Shown: positions 1-11,727 of the stretch, piece by piece
Position numbering within the stretch: the stretch's first letter is position 1
Layout: the number at the start of each line of letters is the position of its first letter
From: Climacium dendroides
Lineage: Eukaryota; Streptophyta; Bryopsida; Hypnales; Climaciaceae
NCBI GenBank assembly: GCA_950106755.1
Contig: OX467088.1
Location: 8,540,001 to 8,604,000 of the forward strand
Length of the DNA stretch: 64,000 nucleotides
Direction: 5' to 3'
The notes under the pieces: model-generated
What the model was told of the DNA's origin: nothing
Seen by the model: the letters and a program-made list of their open reading frames with translations, nothing else
Database searches by the model: none
Made by a program: the position numbers and the translations under genes

Positions 1-154
1 GTTGATTTGGATGTTGTACTGTTTGAATCAACAAAAATTCAGTGACCATTTTGTTAGCTTATTCAAAACAAGAAAAAATTGTTAAAATGCTCAATACAGT
101 ATCCTAGTCAACAAAAAAGTGTTAAATTTTTGTTGACTTGGATACCATTTTCTA

Positions 155-850
155 GTATTGCTCCTATATATGGCATTGGAATGGATTGGAGGTGGTTCTT
201 AAATTGACCTCCATAGTCATTGAAAAAGTCAAGAAAAATATTATTCATTATTGTAAGAGCTAATCAATTTCTTTGCTTTTCCCATTTCTCTTTAGAAGTT
301 AAAGTGAACACTTTATGAAAGGCCTAGGATCATAAATAGGGACCTACAACTCTTTTCGTTTGAAAATTCATAACTAAATAAAAAATAATTCAAAAAATTT
401 GAAACAACTTAGATTAGATGACAATTAGATGACAATTTTCAAGGAAAATTTACTGAAAAATATTTTGATAAGTTTCACCTACCCAAAATTCAGTTCCAGT
501 GCTTAAGTGGTCGACTTACGAGGCTCATAAGTCTAGTTAGAAACAATGTTTTTTTTATTGTAAGGTAGTCTGCTCTAAAAGCGAGTGGCCTCTTCAAATT
601 GCCCCTATATTTAGGCCTAAAATGGATGTAGGTGGTCCTTAAATGGACCTCTCAAGCCATTGAGAGAATCGAGAGAAAAGCAGTATTTATTACAAGAGCC
701 AATTGTTGGAATCACTTTAGAAATTGCAAGTGGTTGGATTTTTGGAAGACCTAGGGTCACAAATAGGTGCCTACAACAAGTTTTTTTGAAAATTCATAAG
801 TAATTCAAAAATGATTCAAAAAATATGAAACCACTTGTGTGACGTTCCAC
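155..850. repeat. Two tandem copies of dispersed repeat family R
   Basis: Two related blocks (about 155-415 and 595-850) share the same order of phrases: a GGCCTA-like start, a GGTGGT(C/T)CTTAAAT(G/T)GACCTC phrase, a 'GACCTAGG(G/A)TCA(C/T)AAATAGG' phrase, and then AT-rich sequence with repeated AAAATTCATAA. The same block appears in the opposite orientation at about 20590-20930, and in degraded form at about 52905-53120. It has no coding potential. The termini are not clear enough to assign a transposon class. Confidence 0.6.
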
Positions 851-855
851 ATACA

Positions 856-1652
856 TTTTTCTTTCTCTGAAAAATGATCCAAAAATATTTCTATTCATGA
901 AAACCTTTGAAGAAGGGGGACCAGCCGAAAAATGGTCACTTCAAGGCCATACTACCTTAGAACTTGTGTTCTTGGCAGCATGCCACTGCATTATATTTGG
1001 AGGGACATCAGAGTATTCGTTTCTTTATGTCAGAATGGGTACCTCTACTATATCGATTTATGTGCCAGCTCCTGGAGAATGCATCAATGAAGAATATCAC
1101 CTACAGATGTCCATGATCACATAAGTGTTCAGAAAAAACCAATGGCTAGTTCAAAGTTAGCCGGAGGAATTGGGGAAAAAAACAGTTGCAATTCAAAAAC
1201 ATCGGCAAAAAACTAGTGCAAAAATCTATAAAATTTCTATTTTGAGTAAATAATAAAGAAAATAACCGGACTCAGCTCTAGAAAAACTAGTTCAATATGA
1301 GAATTGTAGGAAATTAGCCGGTAAAACTCAAAACGTTTCCCGAACTATGGATCACACCCTGCAGTCACCGGAGTACTCCAGCTTGCAAAGCATAAGTGTG
1401 CCCTTCCGATCCACACAGCCAGCTGAGAATTTAACCAGACTTCAGGCTTGGCTTTCCATGCTGGTGAGAAAACTAGCCATAATGTCAATCAGGAAAAAAA
1501 TAATTTGATTGTGAATGAAAGCCAAATTATAGACATGTGATATGTGTTAATGTGATATGTGGATGAACTTTGAAATTTGAAGCACCACTTCAACATTTTA
1601 TATCGCCACTTTGACACTTCTTAAAAAATGAAAAAAACAAACAAACAAAAGC
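856..1652. other. AT-rich intergenic stretch
   Basis: No gene is recognised. The 75-codon open frame at 897-1124 has no recognisable domain and no splice context. Around 1500-1650 there is a segment (ATGTGGATGAACTTTGAAAT onward) whose reverse complement recurs at about 21660-21790, so part of it is a dispersed repeat. Confidence 0.5.
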
Positions 1653-2349
1653 CATAATGTCAATGTAGGAGGAGAGTTTTGCCATCACAGCATGTTTTGA
1701 TTGGTTAAAGAGAGGCAAGTTAAGTTTGAAAATGATCACTATTTGCCTTGTGCATATTTCCAACAGGGTTGGTATGAAGTAGAAATTTCATTGGTCTAGC
1801 ATCGAGAGAAGTCTGAGATAAATCTCTACTACAATAGAACTTCTCTAAGGTGAACTTCTCAAAGGCAATGACCTCTCTAAAGTGATGGAGTATTGATTGC
1901 TTGGTCTTACACTAGGCCCAATCCAAAACATACTCAGCAAAGAAGTTCTTTGAGATTCGTGAATATGGGGACTTGAGCCCAGCCCCAAGGTTATTACTTT
2001 AGAGAAGTTCTACGGTACGACCAATTGGTATAGTAAAACTTTCTTGAAGTAATAGCCCTAGGACTAGGCTCAAATCTCCGTACTCATGAATCTCAAAGAA
2101 CTTCTTTAATGTGTATGTTTTGGATTGGGCCTATTGTGAGACCAAGCAATCAATATTCCATCACTTTAGAGAGGTCATTGCCTTAGAGAAGTTCAACTTA
2201 GAGAAATTCTATTGTATAATTTAGTGAGTGTTGTGCAAATCCACCTAACATAATCTAAATGCAAGAGACTTTCATTGTTGTGACACATTTTCATTGGTTA
2301 AGCAATCAAAGAAGTCAAACAACTTTAACTCTCCTACATTGAGATTATG
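1653..2349. mobile_element. Inverted-repeat element P, interrupted by a pogo-like MITE
   Basis: The ends are inverted: CATAATGTCAATGTAGGAG at the left, and the complement of CATAATCTCAATGTAGGAG at the right. Inside each end is the phrase TTTGATTGGTTAA or its relative TTTCATTGGTTAAGCAA. A second, left-truncated copy lies at about 36475-36711. It lacks the 387-bp insertion at 1830-2216, which shows that the insertion came later. It is non-coding. The class is unknown. Confidence 0.6.
1830..2216. mobile_element. Foldback MITE, pogo/Emigrant-like (family D, copy 1)
   Basis: This is a near-perfect palindrome of about 185 bp per arm around an axis near 2025. The ends read TACAATAGAACTTCTCTAA and its complement. 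The outermost TA on each side fits a TA target duplication. The terminal sequence closely resembles that of plant Emigrant/Lemi MITEs of the pogo branch of Tc1/mariner (recalled as CAGTAAAACCTCTATAA). It lies inside element P, and a second copy is at 17150-17566. No transposase is present, so it is non-autonomous. Confidence 0.75.
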
Positions 2350-2355
2350 TCCAAC

Positions 2356-2473
2356 AATTGCAAAGTAGGCCAAGTCATCAAGAATAATTGTAGGTCATTA
2401 GCAACCTCATTGTCCAAGGCTCAATAGGTCCTAATTGGCGATTATTCTTGATAACTTGACTTACTTTGCAATT
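2356..2473. mobile_element. Short MITE with ~33-bp inverted ends
   Basis: The left arm begins AATTGCAAAGTAGGCCAAGT and the right arm is its imperfect complement, ending in ACTTACTTTGCAATT. The element is about 118 bp. A second copy sits at about 36718-36852, again next to element P, so the two may be one composite family. In the second copy part of the left arm is duplicated. Confidence 0.6.
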
Positions 2474-2479
2474 ACCTAC

Positions 2480-3600
2480 ATCAAATTTGGCACATCAAAT
2501 TTGGCAAGCATGGTTACAGATGCATTTAGTTTTGTTATGAAAGCATATCTTTCTATGTATGTTTCGTTTACGAGTTGATGGACTCGTCGCTTATCACGCT
2601 TTTGTCGACGTGAAATCGTGCGTAGATTCAACCTGTTGAATCGATTTGAGACGTCCATGTAGTTCTGTAACAGTGCTTGCACAGGTATCAAGAGACCTCT
2701 TATTTGGAGAGCAGACGATTGGAGCAGAGCACAAACTCTGCCGTAAATTCAACAGCAGAAGCTGTCTTTGTTAATGGAGGCTGTTTTCATGTATCTGTGT
2801 CCAAAACGACAACCAAGTTTCTTCACGTTGGATTCCCAGAGAGATTTTGCGTTCAACAGCAATTGACGTTTAAACCGATGCATCGAGTATTTTCTGCCAC
2901 TTAGGTTCAATTGGATTTACATAGAATTGACAGTTCGGTCTTAGATAGATGTGTTTCTCTACATGTGGACTTATTTCAAGTATGGAGATGCCTAGGCATA
3001 TATGTCCGAAGTGCACACTGATGTCAGCCGAGTGCTGTGACAATTACTGTGCAGTGGAGTTAGTTACTCTCAAACTTGTGCTTTTTCACACCAAGACTAT
3101 TTGCACGATCAAAATACATATGCCTTATACTGAGGTCGTTGGTAGAGAAAACGTAGAATCAAACATCCTGCACCCTACTTATCAACAGATTTCAAACTTG
3201 GACACATATACATGAAAACACATAGATAATCAAACGGAAAACCTGGAGAAGTCAAGGGAAGTTACAAGCACTCAAAATTATCTTCCAAATATCCAGGTCG
3301 CATAGTCCGCGTCAATGGAGTTAATCGCCCAGCGGTTGCGTTGCCGCAGCGCGCGTGGAAAATCATCTGGGAAATCAAGTTATGACCCATAAAAAGACGA
3401 CTTCGAAGATACTGTCGGGATTGATGAAGCTAACGCATCCGAAAGAAGTAGCTGCTGAACTACAGCATCCACCAAGTCAACAATTACCGAAGAAGCATAA
3501 ACGCTATTACTTTTCTGCTCCCAAAAGGACCTTTAAATTAAGAATTGATGTTTACAATCAGACTGCTGACTGAGGGTTGGCACCCGCTCTCAGTTGCAAT
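2480..3600. other. Higher-GC low-copy stretch without a recognised gene
   Basis: Base composition rises above the flanks here, and several open frames of 70-90 codons exist on both strands (2476-2691 minus; 2677-2904, 2949-3215 and 3355-3573 plus). None shows a recognisable domain, and some of them start at non-ATG codons. It could hold the 3' side of a transcript, a decayed gene, or small exons that cannot be joined by eye. Confidence 0.4.
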
Positions 3601-3892
3601 ACAGGAACATAGATATTAAGGTCCTGCGCTAGTCAATTTTCGTCATAATCAATGTCCAAAAATTCCAAGAATTTTCTAAGCTCTTCGGGGGAATAGTTGC
3701 GAATCAAAGTGTTGTATCATAGATACCTATTCTTTCAGTGACACCAAATACGCAAGCGTCACATAATCACATAAGGTAACTTCCAAAGCTACCGGTAGCT
3801 ACAGAGGAAAAGAGGTTCGTTACATATGAAAGATCCTGGAAAGAACCTCTGCATTTTCCAAATGGAGAACTTCAAAAATCTTTCCGGCTTCT

Positions 3893-4075
3893 TCACTGCT
3901 GCTCTATCTTCTTCTTCGGTGCCCCAGTGGCCGCAGCAGTAGCTGCTGCCATTGCAGCTCCCACTGCACCCATCTTCACCCCCCCTGCTGCCTTGAACAA
4001 GGCTCCCATTTTGGCAGCAGCTGCCAACCCCGCCGCAGCTGCCGCTCGCAACACCACCGTCGGCTTCACTCCCAT
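3893..4075 (-). CDS. Small Ala/Gly-rich protein (60 aa), function unknown
   Basis: The frame encodes 60 residues from the first ATG (4075-4073). It begins MGVKPTVVLR and is followed by an alternation of Ala-rich stretches and KMGA/KMGAV motifs (residues 11-50). It ends in a basic tail, GAPKKKIEQQ. I do not recognise the family. Low complexity means an open frame could arise by chance, but the context supports a real gene. A good acceptor (pyrimidine tract, TTCGCAG at 4119-4113) lies 38 bases upstream of the ATG. A strong donor (GTAAGTTAAG, 4530-4521) lies beyond it, giving a 418-bp 5' UTR intron. A telo-box and a site II motif lie further upstream. An antisense frame over 3927-4244 is a shadow of the Ala codons. 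The hydrophobic composition with a basic tail would suit a small membrane-associated or organellar protein. That is inference only. Confidence 0.6.
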   Translation of the reverse strand: MGVKPTVVLRAAAAAGLAAAAKMGALFKAAGGVKMGAVGAAMAAATAAATGAPKKKIEQQ

Positions 4076-4112
4076 AGCAAACAATCAACCGCTAATAGAA
4101 ACCTCTTCAATT

Positions 4113-4530
4113 CTGCGAAGAAGAGCGGAACAAAACCTAAGGCGGCAACTCCAAGGCTCCCAAGAGCAATCCTACCTAACAGAGCTTCGAATCGTCAGTT
4201 ATGGATCGTTCCACTTCTCACATCAACCGCCACAGTTCGCCTAACCATTCATCGAAACTACTTTCCTCAAATAAAAGGACTTGCCACCTATAAATTGCCG
4301 CCCGATTCACACGAGACAAACATCCACGAATTTACGAACCATCAGGCTAAAAATAAAAAACCTACGTGCTTCAAAAATCGCTGAAATGAATCAAAACAAC
4401 GACCTTTTGCCAAACCCTAAATTCTTTCATCACTGATCGATCTCTGCCTTCACACAACCAAATTGGAAAATTCAAACTGTGAAAAGGAGAAAATCGCGAG
4501 CAACGGATCGAAATGCGAGGCTTAACTTAC
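4113..4530 (-). other. 5' UTR intron of the small Ala-rich protein gene
   Basis: The donor GTAAGTTAAG begins at 4530 and the acceptor TTCTTCGCAG ends at 4113. Reading the upstream exon in any Met-initiated frame through the junction reaches a stop within a few codons, so the upstream exon is non-coding and the ORF starts in exon 2. The intron contains another telo-box (CCAAACCCTAAATTC near 4415), which may act as an intronic enhancer-type element. Confidence 0.55.
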
Positions 4531-4663
4531 ATGCGAGAGATCGGTAGAAGAGTTGCGGGATCGGAGAGCGCCACCACCGGAAGGTGAAAGCTGCGATTGG
4601 GATTGTAAACGGTGGCCTCACCATCGGAATTCGGGGAATATCCGCGTAGGATCAAACTTTGAA

Positions 4664-4690
4664 TGTTAAACCCTAAAAGCCCAAAGAAGC
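4664..4690 (-). promoter_or_regulatory. Telo-box and site II promoter module
   Basis: On the minus strand TGGGCT (site II core, 4683-4678) is followed at once by TTAGGGTTT (telo-box, 4676-4668). In plants this pair is typical of promoters for translation, replication and mitochondrial proteins. It lies about 135 bp upstream of the donor of the 5' UTR intron, in the right orientation for the small Ala-rich protein gene. Confidence 0.55.
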
Positions 4691-4739
4691 CCCAACCCAT
4701 TGTGGTTAGATGACCTATAGTGGACACCTAGGAAATGAC

Positions 4740-6426
4740 CCCATCATGGATTTTTCCAGTATATGAAATTTTGACCACAATGCATGTCTTACATGACAGT
4801 AATGGAATGATTAGTAACTTAATTAGGAACTACAGACTTTTCAGTGTGAATTCATGGTAAGAATTGACTTTTTAGGCCTTCTATGATAAAAAATATTTTT
4901 ATTGTTTTAGGTGGACAAAATGAGCATGATGGATTCAGATTTTGTTGGTTCTAAGGTAGTCTACAAACTCTTTTGGGCCATGATGCATTGAACACTTCAA
5001 TAATTCACTACTTTGTCAAAAATAACATAATTTTAATTGTTCTTATTATTTCTCACACTTGTATTAATGTGGGAAAAAAACTGAAAATTTTGAGTAACAA
5101 CATGAGGTTAAACTCCTAATTCTAACCACAATGAGTCATTTTACCTTATTAGAGATTTATGTTAAGTATTCAATGAATTTCATGTGGAGTTTGATGTAAA
5201 ATTTGGTGTGAAAATAGCATTAACTTCTAAAGCATTAAATTGTGTTTTTTGGCAACATGGTGATTTTGGGCAACTCACTACGAATGGAATATTTATTATT
5301 TTTTGCTGAAATTTTCACACAACATTTTTTAGAGGAGTAGCTTTAAGGTCCAATAATTTTCACAACTTTTGACTACATGGTTAAAAAGTTATTGCATGAT
5401 ATGTCATTTTCATTGCTTAGTGGGTAGCTTGGGCAGCTCAAAAAACTTCTTTGAGAATCACTTTTTAAAAAAATAAAAATTTGAAATTGGTTCTTTAGAT
5501 TTATATATAAGTGGGAAGCTTTGAATCATTCCATTTTGATTAATGAGATGAAAGTTACGAGGAGTTTTAGTTTGTGGGTAGGTATGGAGATGACTTTCCT
5601 AAAACGGCCACTATGCATTCTATAAAATAGTCATTTTTTTATGTTCTTTTATGCCCAAAGACAAAAATTTCTATTAGAATCATTTATCTACTTCATTACT
5701 ATCACTTGAAGCTTTGATTGTGACCACTATTCATGCCATTGTGACTCAAATCTCAATCATCTAATTCTACTACCTTTCTCTCATTTCAACTACAAAAAAA
5801 TACTATTGTTTGCTATTTTGACTACATTCAAAATTTGCAGGGAAAGTCATATGTAAGGTAATTACACCTAATTTTGATCGCTTTCCAAAAATGACCACTA
5901 CAAAGTCTTGCCTACTAAAATGTACTCCCACTATTCACGAGTCTATAATTGGTTATAAAAGCATCTATTTTTAGCACTTTAAAAATTCGTAATTTATTCA
6001 TATGGTGTTCAAAATTTGAATTTTAAGAGAATCTCAAAATCCCCTTTTGACTATCAACAAGACACCACAAAAAAAATTCAATATAATAATCGTAACCATG
6101 TTGGATTGCTTATTTGTGCAATTTTAGGTGTAGTTACCCCATTACCTAAACGAGTTGTGAACAATTATGATCTCGCAAGGTGGTGCCCTGGGAACGTTTG
6201 GTTCCCAAAGTTATTTACAAACAAGCGTGGTGCTGAATCCATGAATTCCAGATACAGGCTTAATTTGCTGAGTAGTTTGTGATATCAAATCAGAGAATTC
6301 GGATGGATTTGCTCAAAATCACAAGCACTGCAAATATGGGTAATTATATGAAGTTAAAAAGTTGACAAAAAAAAAAAAATCAGGAAATTTACTGCAAATA
6401 CCGCTTAGATCCACATGCCTGCTCAA
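4740..6426. other. AT-rich intergenic stretch with one end of a TTAA element
   Basis: No gene is recognised. About 5215-5460 is the reverse complement of about 52509-52745 (shared phrases include TTTTTGGCAACAT and the complement of TTTTTAACCATGTGGTCAA). Its left edge reads TTAACTTCTAAAG, a worn version of the TTAA-element terminus. No matching far end was found, so it is called a fragment. The remainder is unstructured AT-rich sequence. Confidence 0.5.
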
Positions 6427-6597
6427 CGAATTGTTGGCGTAAAAAAATGAATAAAGCACTCCCTTGAAGTCAAACTATTGTGGAAGACCTTCCCTTTTCA
6501 CACAAAATTTGGAGGATGAATAGTTGCACTTCTATCCTACATGGAGAGATTTTTTATCATTCAACGGCTAGAAAATGTCAATTATGGGTTAATCCTC
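6427..6597 (-). mobile_element. Short TTAA-type MITE, inverted and truncated
   Basis: The reverse complement of this segment matches the 229-bp element at 23293-23521. Shared phrases are TCTCTCCATG, AACTATTCATC and TAGTTTGACTTC, and the right edge reads GGGTTAA. The end distal to the terminus (left on the plus strand) is lost. Confidence 0.6.
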
Positions 6598-6726
6598 CAC
6601 ATCAATTGTGGGTTAATAGTGTTGTGAGCAGTTCTACAAAATTGGACCATGGCATGAAAAAGTGGCAAGGCGCCTCGTGAGAAGTGGTGACGCACTCAAC
6701 ACCCAATGCTCCACACCAACAAACCC

Positions 6727-8154
6727 TTAACCCCTAAATGCCCAAGGTATCAAAATTTTAGTGTCGACAATATTTTGAAGATAAATAAAACCTAGCTATG
6801 CAAGTTTCTATTTTTAGTATTTTATGTTTTTGAGAAATTCTTTTTGATGTCTAGTTTTAGCATCAAAAATTCGATTTTAAAAATGATTGATTATAATTTT
6901 TCTATTCAAGATTTTGTGCAAGGGTGTCCATTGCAATCTTGACTTTTTTGTAGTGTTATTTATAACTTTGGGGGGTTAAAGCTTTAACCCCAAATTGACA
7001 AAGAGGACAGAAAGTGTCCTCATACAATTTGAAGTCTAGTTCAAAGTGTTGTAATTTTTGCATCCAAGGTCCAAATTCAATAAAACTTGTTGGGAAAGTT
7101 GTGTTCTCCCCTCTAGTTTGTGTGGCAAATATTTCAGATTAATCCAAGTTGTACTGAGTTTTGGGGGGCCAATTGAAGTTCATAGCTTCAATTTGAGTTC
7201 ACCAAACTGCATTTAGGGCTACAACTTTGGGGGCTTGAATCTCTTTTGTAAAACATTCATTTTCAATAAAATTTGTTGGATTTTGTTCCTCTTGAAGTTT
7301 AGTTATTGTGGTAAATTTTTCAAGTCAATCCAAGTTGTTATGAATGTTTGGGAGCAATTTGGAGTTCAACATCTTGGCATTTTGGGAATAGAGTGAACTT
7401 CGGTGGCCTATTTCTTCAATCCATTTTCAATAAAAAAAAATTTGAAAAGTTGCGCATACTAGTCAAGTTTGTGAGGCAAAAATCTCATGTCAATCCAAGA
7501 AGTAATGAGTGAATGAGAAGCATTCTAGGAGGAGGAGGTTCAGCCTTAGATGTGTTTTTTGCAATTTTTCTTGTTGTTTTTTGACATTTCAAAGTTGTTT
7601 TTTAGACACAATTAGTCGATTGAATGAAAAAAAATTCACCAGTGTGTTTGTATACTAGTTTTGAATCATTTTATAGTGTAAAGTTTTTCATTTGAGTAGG
7701 ATTAGAAAACAAATTTCACCTCCAAAAGTGTTTTGGGGAAAATTTCATCATCTATTTTTGACACTCAAACATTATGATCTTGCAATCTGTATGGCCAAAT
7801 GACTTCAAATTTTGTACATATCATCTAAAACATATATACTACAAGATTGTATGGTTGAGATTTGTATAACTTGAAAATATCTAGACCTATAGAGCTTCAA
7901 AAGCAATGATGTTTTTGAACTCTACATATCGAATGTCACTTTGGGGTTAATACCCTTATGATCAAACATTATAATCTTTCAATCATAAGTAATATTGTCG
8001 TGTTTTATTTTTCTATGTGATTTCTAACATGTCAAATTTGAATTTGTATGGTTATAGTTAAAAAATGATAGAACTTTTCAAAATGTTGACTTTTTGTTCA
8101 ATTTAGAGCAAATTCTAATAAGATCAAAAAAGGCCTTCGGCATTTAGGGGTTAA
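6727..8154. mobile_element. Long TTAA-ended inverted-repeat element (copy 1)
   Basis: The left end reads TTAACCCCTAAATGCCCAAG. The right end is the complement of TTAACCCCTAAATGCCGAAG, so about 20 of the outer 22 bases match. Both edges carry TTAA. Blocks next to each end match those of the copy at 11728-13168, but the centres differ. The element contains a second small palindrome (GGGGTTAAAGCTTTAACCCC near 6973-6992). No transposase-like frame was found, so it is non-autonomous. The TTAA plus CCC-initial end resembles piggyBac-type elements. Confidence 0.75.
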
Positions 8155-8418
8155 AGTCCTTGCTAAAGCTCTCCTTTTTCTTCTCACACCTCTCATTAAC
8201 CTCCATGTCCTCCACTAAGGCATAGTCAAAGTTGACCAAGTTGGCGTGAGTATTATATTACCTGCTATAAAAGCCCTTAGTGGCCGAGGAAATGTAGAAG
8301 TGATAAGAAGAATGGCACAACTTTTGATGTGACATTCTGCAGAGCCTTTTTTTGCTTGTATAGGCACAATAAGACTGGATTGGCATTGGCTAGGTATGGT
8401 ATCAAGATTGGTGGTGAT

Positions 8419-8630
8419 GCTCTAACCCTAAAAAAATGCTTTAGAAATTTAGTATCTCAGGATGACAAAGAATCTTTCTACATAGGACAAAATTAAAGAT
8501 GTACATCCTTAGAATTTTGTATGAAAAGGGAGGTCTTGCATAGTAGTTTGACCTCCAATAAATGTTTTTTTTTAAACAATTGATTCACATGGTACCAAAA
8601 AGATTGATTTCTACAAAAGACAACATTTAT
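8419..8630 (+). mobile_element. Degenerate short TTAA-type MITE
   Basis: Phrases in order match the 229-bp element at 23293-23521: a CTAACCCTAAA start, GACAAAGAATCTTTC, AGTTTGACCTCCAATAA, and GATTCACATGGTACC. The right terminus is worn away. Confidence 0.5.
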
Positions 8631-10730
8631 CAACAAAGAAACTTTGCCAAAAATGATCTAATTTATGAATTGATGGGTGCATTCTTCCAATTTCTACAGT
8701 GATTTGGATGGTCATCCATTAGACACTTTTAGACCGTTGCATTATTATAAGGTTAAAAAAAATGATGGAGTCATTGGAGCTCCAAATTCATCACTTGGAA
8801 CTCCTAGATGTATTTTTTTTTTCCATTTTTTTAATTTTTTAGTTAAAATTTATATGCCAAAATCCTTGAAAAGAGTATTAAACCAGAATAGAGATTGTAT
8901 ATACTAAAGTAGTATTTAGCCAATAAACACCCAAAATGTCCCAAACTCTAAAAATTTCACATGTAAATAGGTTAGAACCCTATAAATAGTAAAAAATGAT
9001 CAATTCCTCCAAAAATGCCAAACTCTACTAGCATGTGACAAATCTTGGCTAAAATAGTCCTAGAGAACCTCGGTGGGATTCCTAAGTCATTCCCTAGGGA
9101 TAGGTGTCAGTTTCCTAGGTTATTCCTAGAAAAGTAGAAAAAACAAATCATTAGCTTGCAAATTAAAAATTCAAATACATACTATAGAAGAGCATCTACG
9201 GTGGAATTAGGGTGTTCTAGAATGTTTTAGGATTTAAATCACACTATGAATTCAATGGCAAAATTGGTTTGTTGAGATTCCCCTCCATGTGAAAGATTCT
9301 TTGATCACCAATACTCAAAAGGGATAGCAGGGTTTCAATCTCCTATTTCAATTGTAGAGAATAAAAATATAAGCTTGCACATCTTTTATGGAATTCCATG
9401 AAATGTCCCATAAAAATTCCCATAATTTTTTTATCTGCAAAAGATCCTCTTCCAGATGGTCAACCACTTAAATTAATAATGAAAACTTCGTAGAAATTAT
9501 CCAGGTTGCGGTAAAATCTTACTAAAAATTAAGATAGTTTTTTTATGCCAACAAATTGCTTCAAGGAGTTTCAAGGCATTCCGACATCGACAAGTGCATG
9601 AACCAGTAAGATTTTCTAAATTTGGTAAAAAATTAAATAACTTCGTGGAGTTGACTAGTATCTCAAGAGTATATGACATTCAAATGAAGCTAAAAAGGAG
9701 TCTTTTCTTAATTCCCTTACCCCTCAAAATACTCCAAGCAAGTCAAAATCTTTGAAAAGTTCAAATTAAATCATTCGGGATTTTTTACAGTTCTAAATAT
9801 TGACAATTTGTGACTTTTATAAGTTTAAAAGACCTAAAAGTAGGAGATAAAGGATACCCTTAGGCTAATTTGATCCTTTTGAAGCCAATGTTGCAATTTT
9901 TTTGTAATTTGGAGCTTTTTTTCAAAAGTTAAAGTGTAATCTAGTAGTAAATATGATTTTTAGATTCCAATTTGGTAAATAGTGGTTAGAAATCTAAAAA
10001 ACTTGGATTTAAATGAAGGGGGAAGGCTTTTAGGAGTAGTATAAAAGGCTACTCCTCTCCTCAAACTCCTCCATTTTTGTTCATCGTGAAATTTGTTAGT
10101 CATTGAAACCTTGTGTTTGGTCAAGTTTTGGCCAATGTTGTATCCACATGATGTTTGTAGAGCCTTTTTGGCTCATCTTTTTAGTTTAAATACATCCTTA
10201 AAGGACTTTGGGGTCCCTTCAAATTTTGGGATTTTTGTGTATATTTTGAAACAATTGAGAGTTGTTCAAGAGTTGTTTTGGTAGAAATTTTGGATCACGT
10301 ACTAATCCTAAAAAGTCTCCAACCAAAGATTAGCGATGCCACTAGTTGGAGCTTTCTAGAGTTGTTGTATTTGTATTTACTTTGTTGCATGAGCTCTTTG
10401 GTGGGGATTCCAACTTTTGTGAATTTCCCTAAAGCCTTGATTGCAAAGTCCTTGTGTAAGTCCACGCCTTTGTTTGTTTGTTTGTCTATTTATTTTTTAA
10501 AATTTTTCTAAACGGCAAAGCTTTGAACTTGTGTGCAATAGCTAAGCCATTTTTTTTTTAAAAGTTCAAGTACTTTTATGTGGTATGAAATAGAACAAAA
10601 TTAGTAGTTTATTTGTTATTTAAAACAAAGAATTAAAGTAATATTAGAAAGGTTCATAGTAATATTGAGGAAATAGAGTGATATTATGGAAAAATAGAGT
10701 GATATTACAGAAAAAAAATTAAGAAAAAAT
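8631..10730. other. AT-rich intergenic stretch
   Basis: No gene, RNA or clear mobile element is recognised. Open frames here are short, AT-rich and of low complexity. Confidence 0.5.
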
Positions 10731-10737
10731 TGAAACA

Positions 10738-10857
10738 AACAAGCAAGAGAAGAGAGGGAGATGGGAGGAAAAGGAGGGGAGTGAGAGGGAGGTGCTATGA
10801 GAAGGGAGTGAGGGGAAGGTGAGAGAAGGAAGGTGAGAGAAGGAAGGTGTGACTTCA
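10738..10857. repeat. Polypurine tract
   Basis: About 120 bases are almost entirely A and G on the plus strand, with two direct copies of GGTGAGAGAAGGAA at its right end. Such tracts can adopt triplex-type structures. Nothing suggests that it is coding, and the antisense open frame here is simply the Ser/Pro-rich reading of the tract. Confidence 0.7.
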
Positions 10858-10859
10858 AG

Positions 10860-11727
10860 GTATAAATATTATGGATGTTCATTATTTTCTTTTGTTTCTA
10901 TTATTTTCAAAATGCAAGTAGGGAAGTGAATATGTAGGTCAGACCTCAATAAATAATTTTAATCCTAAATTTAGTCTCACATCCTTGTAGAGAATCTTGA
11001 GAACTTTTCAAAAACATATTACACCTAAAAAAACAATTAAATCTAGTAAGATAATAATGGATGAAGTTTAGGTTTGCACTTGGATGAAATTCATCATGCC
11101 TCACTCAAATTAAATCGAAAATTAAACTCTACAACTTAAATTAATTAGAACTTTATTCTGAAAATTTAAAGTGGAATTGAATTAGTTTGCTAGTGGAATG
11201 GAATGGATGAAATTTTGTAGACTAGTTTTTGGTTAAAACTTCATCCTTGAATAACTTTGGCTAGAAAGATCCAATTTTTGACTATTTCACCATTTTGAAA
11301 TGGACAGAATATAATCTATGAGTTGGGATAATTAAAAAATTATTTAAGACAATTTCACTTCTGAAGTCCAAAGTTTTTGGCTTAAATGAACCAAAACATC
11401 CAAAATTGCTAACTTTTGCAGTTTGCAACTATTTTGTTGAAAATTGGACCATGTAGGGCTTCTAGGTAGAAAATACTTGTTCATTACTTGAAAGGCCAAT
11501 TGGACAACGTTTAGACACCCACTTCGAAATCTAATAACAAAACCAACAAAATCAACAATTAGAACCTGGTTGTGCTTGTCTTCTCTCAAGGGTGGAGTGA
11601 AAACGCTCACAAGTCGCTCTAGGTGAATGAATTTTGATCTTTCCTTTCCTATTATGCAAGACAAAGAAATTTTTTAATTTGTTACAAATAGATCCCCATA
11701 TCAACCAAATAATATGATCTTAAGATT
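10860..11727. other. AT-rich intergenic stretch
   Basis: No gene is recognised. The 106-codon minus-strand frame at 11344-11664 has no recognisable domain and no supporting splice or promoter context. Confidence 0.45.

Noticed and set aside
3927..4244. 105-codon Ala-rich plus-strand frame
   Set aside because: It is antisense to the small Ala-rich ORF. The open frame results from GC-rich Ala codons, and the splice and promoter signals support the minus strand.
10616..10882. Ser/Pro-rich minus-strand frame
   Set aside because: It is the reading of a polypurine tract, low complexity throughout.
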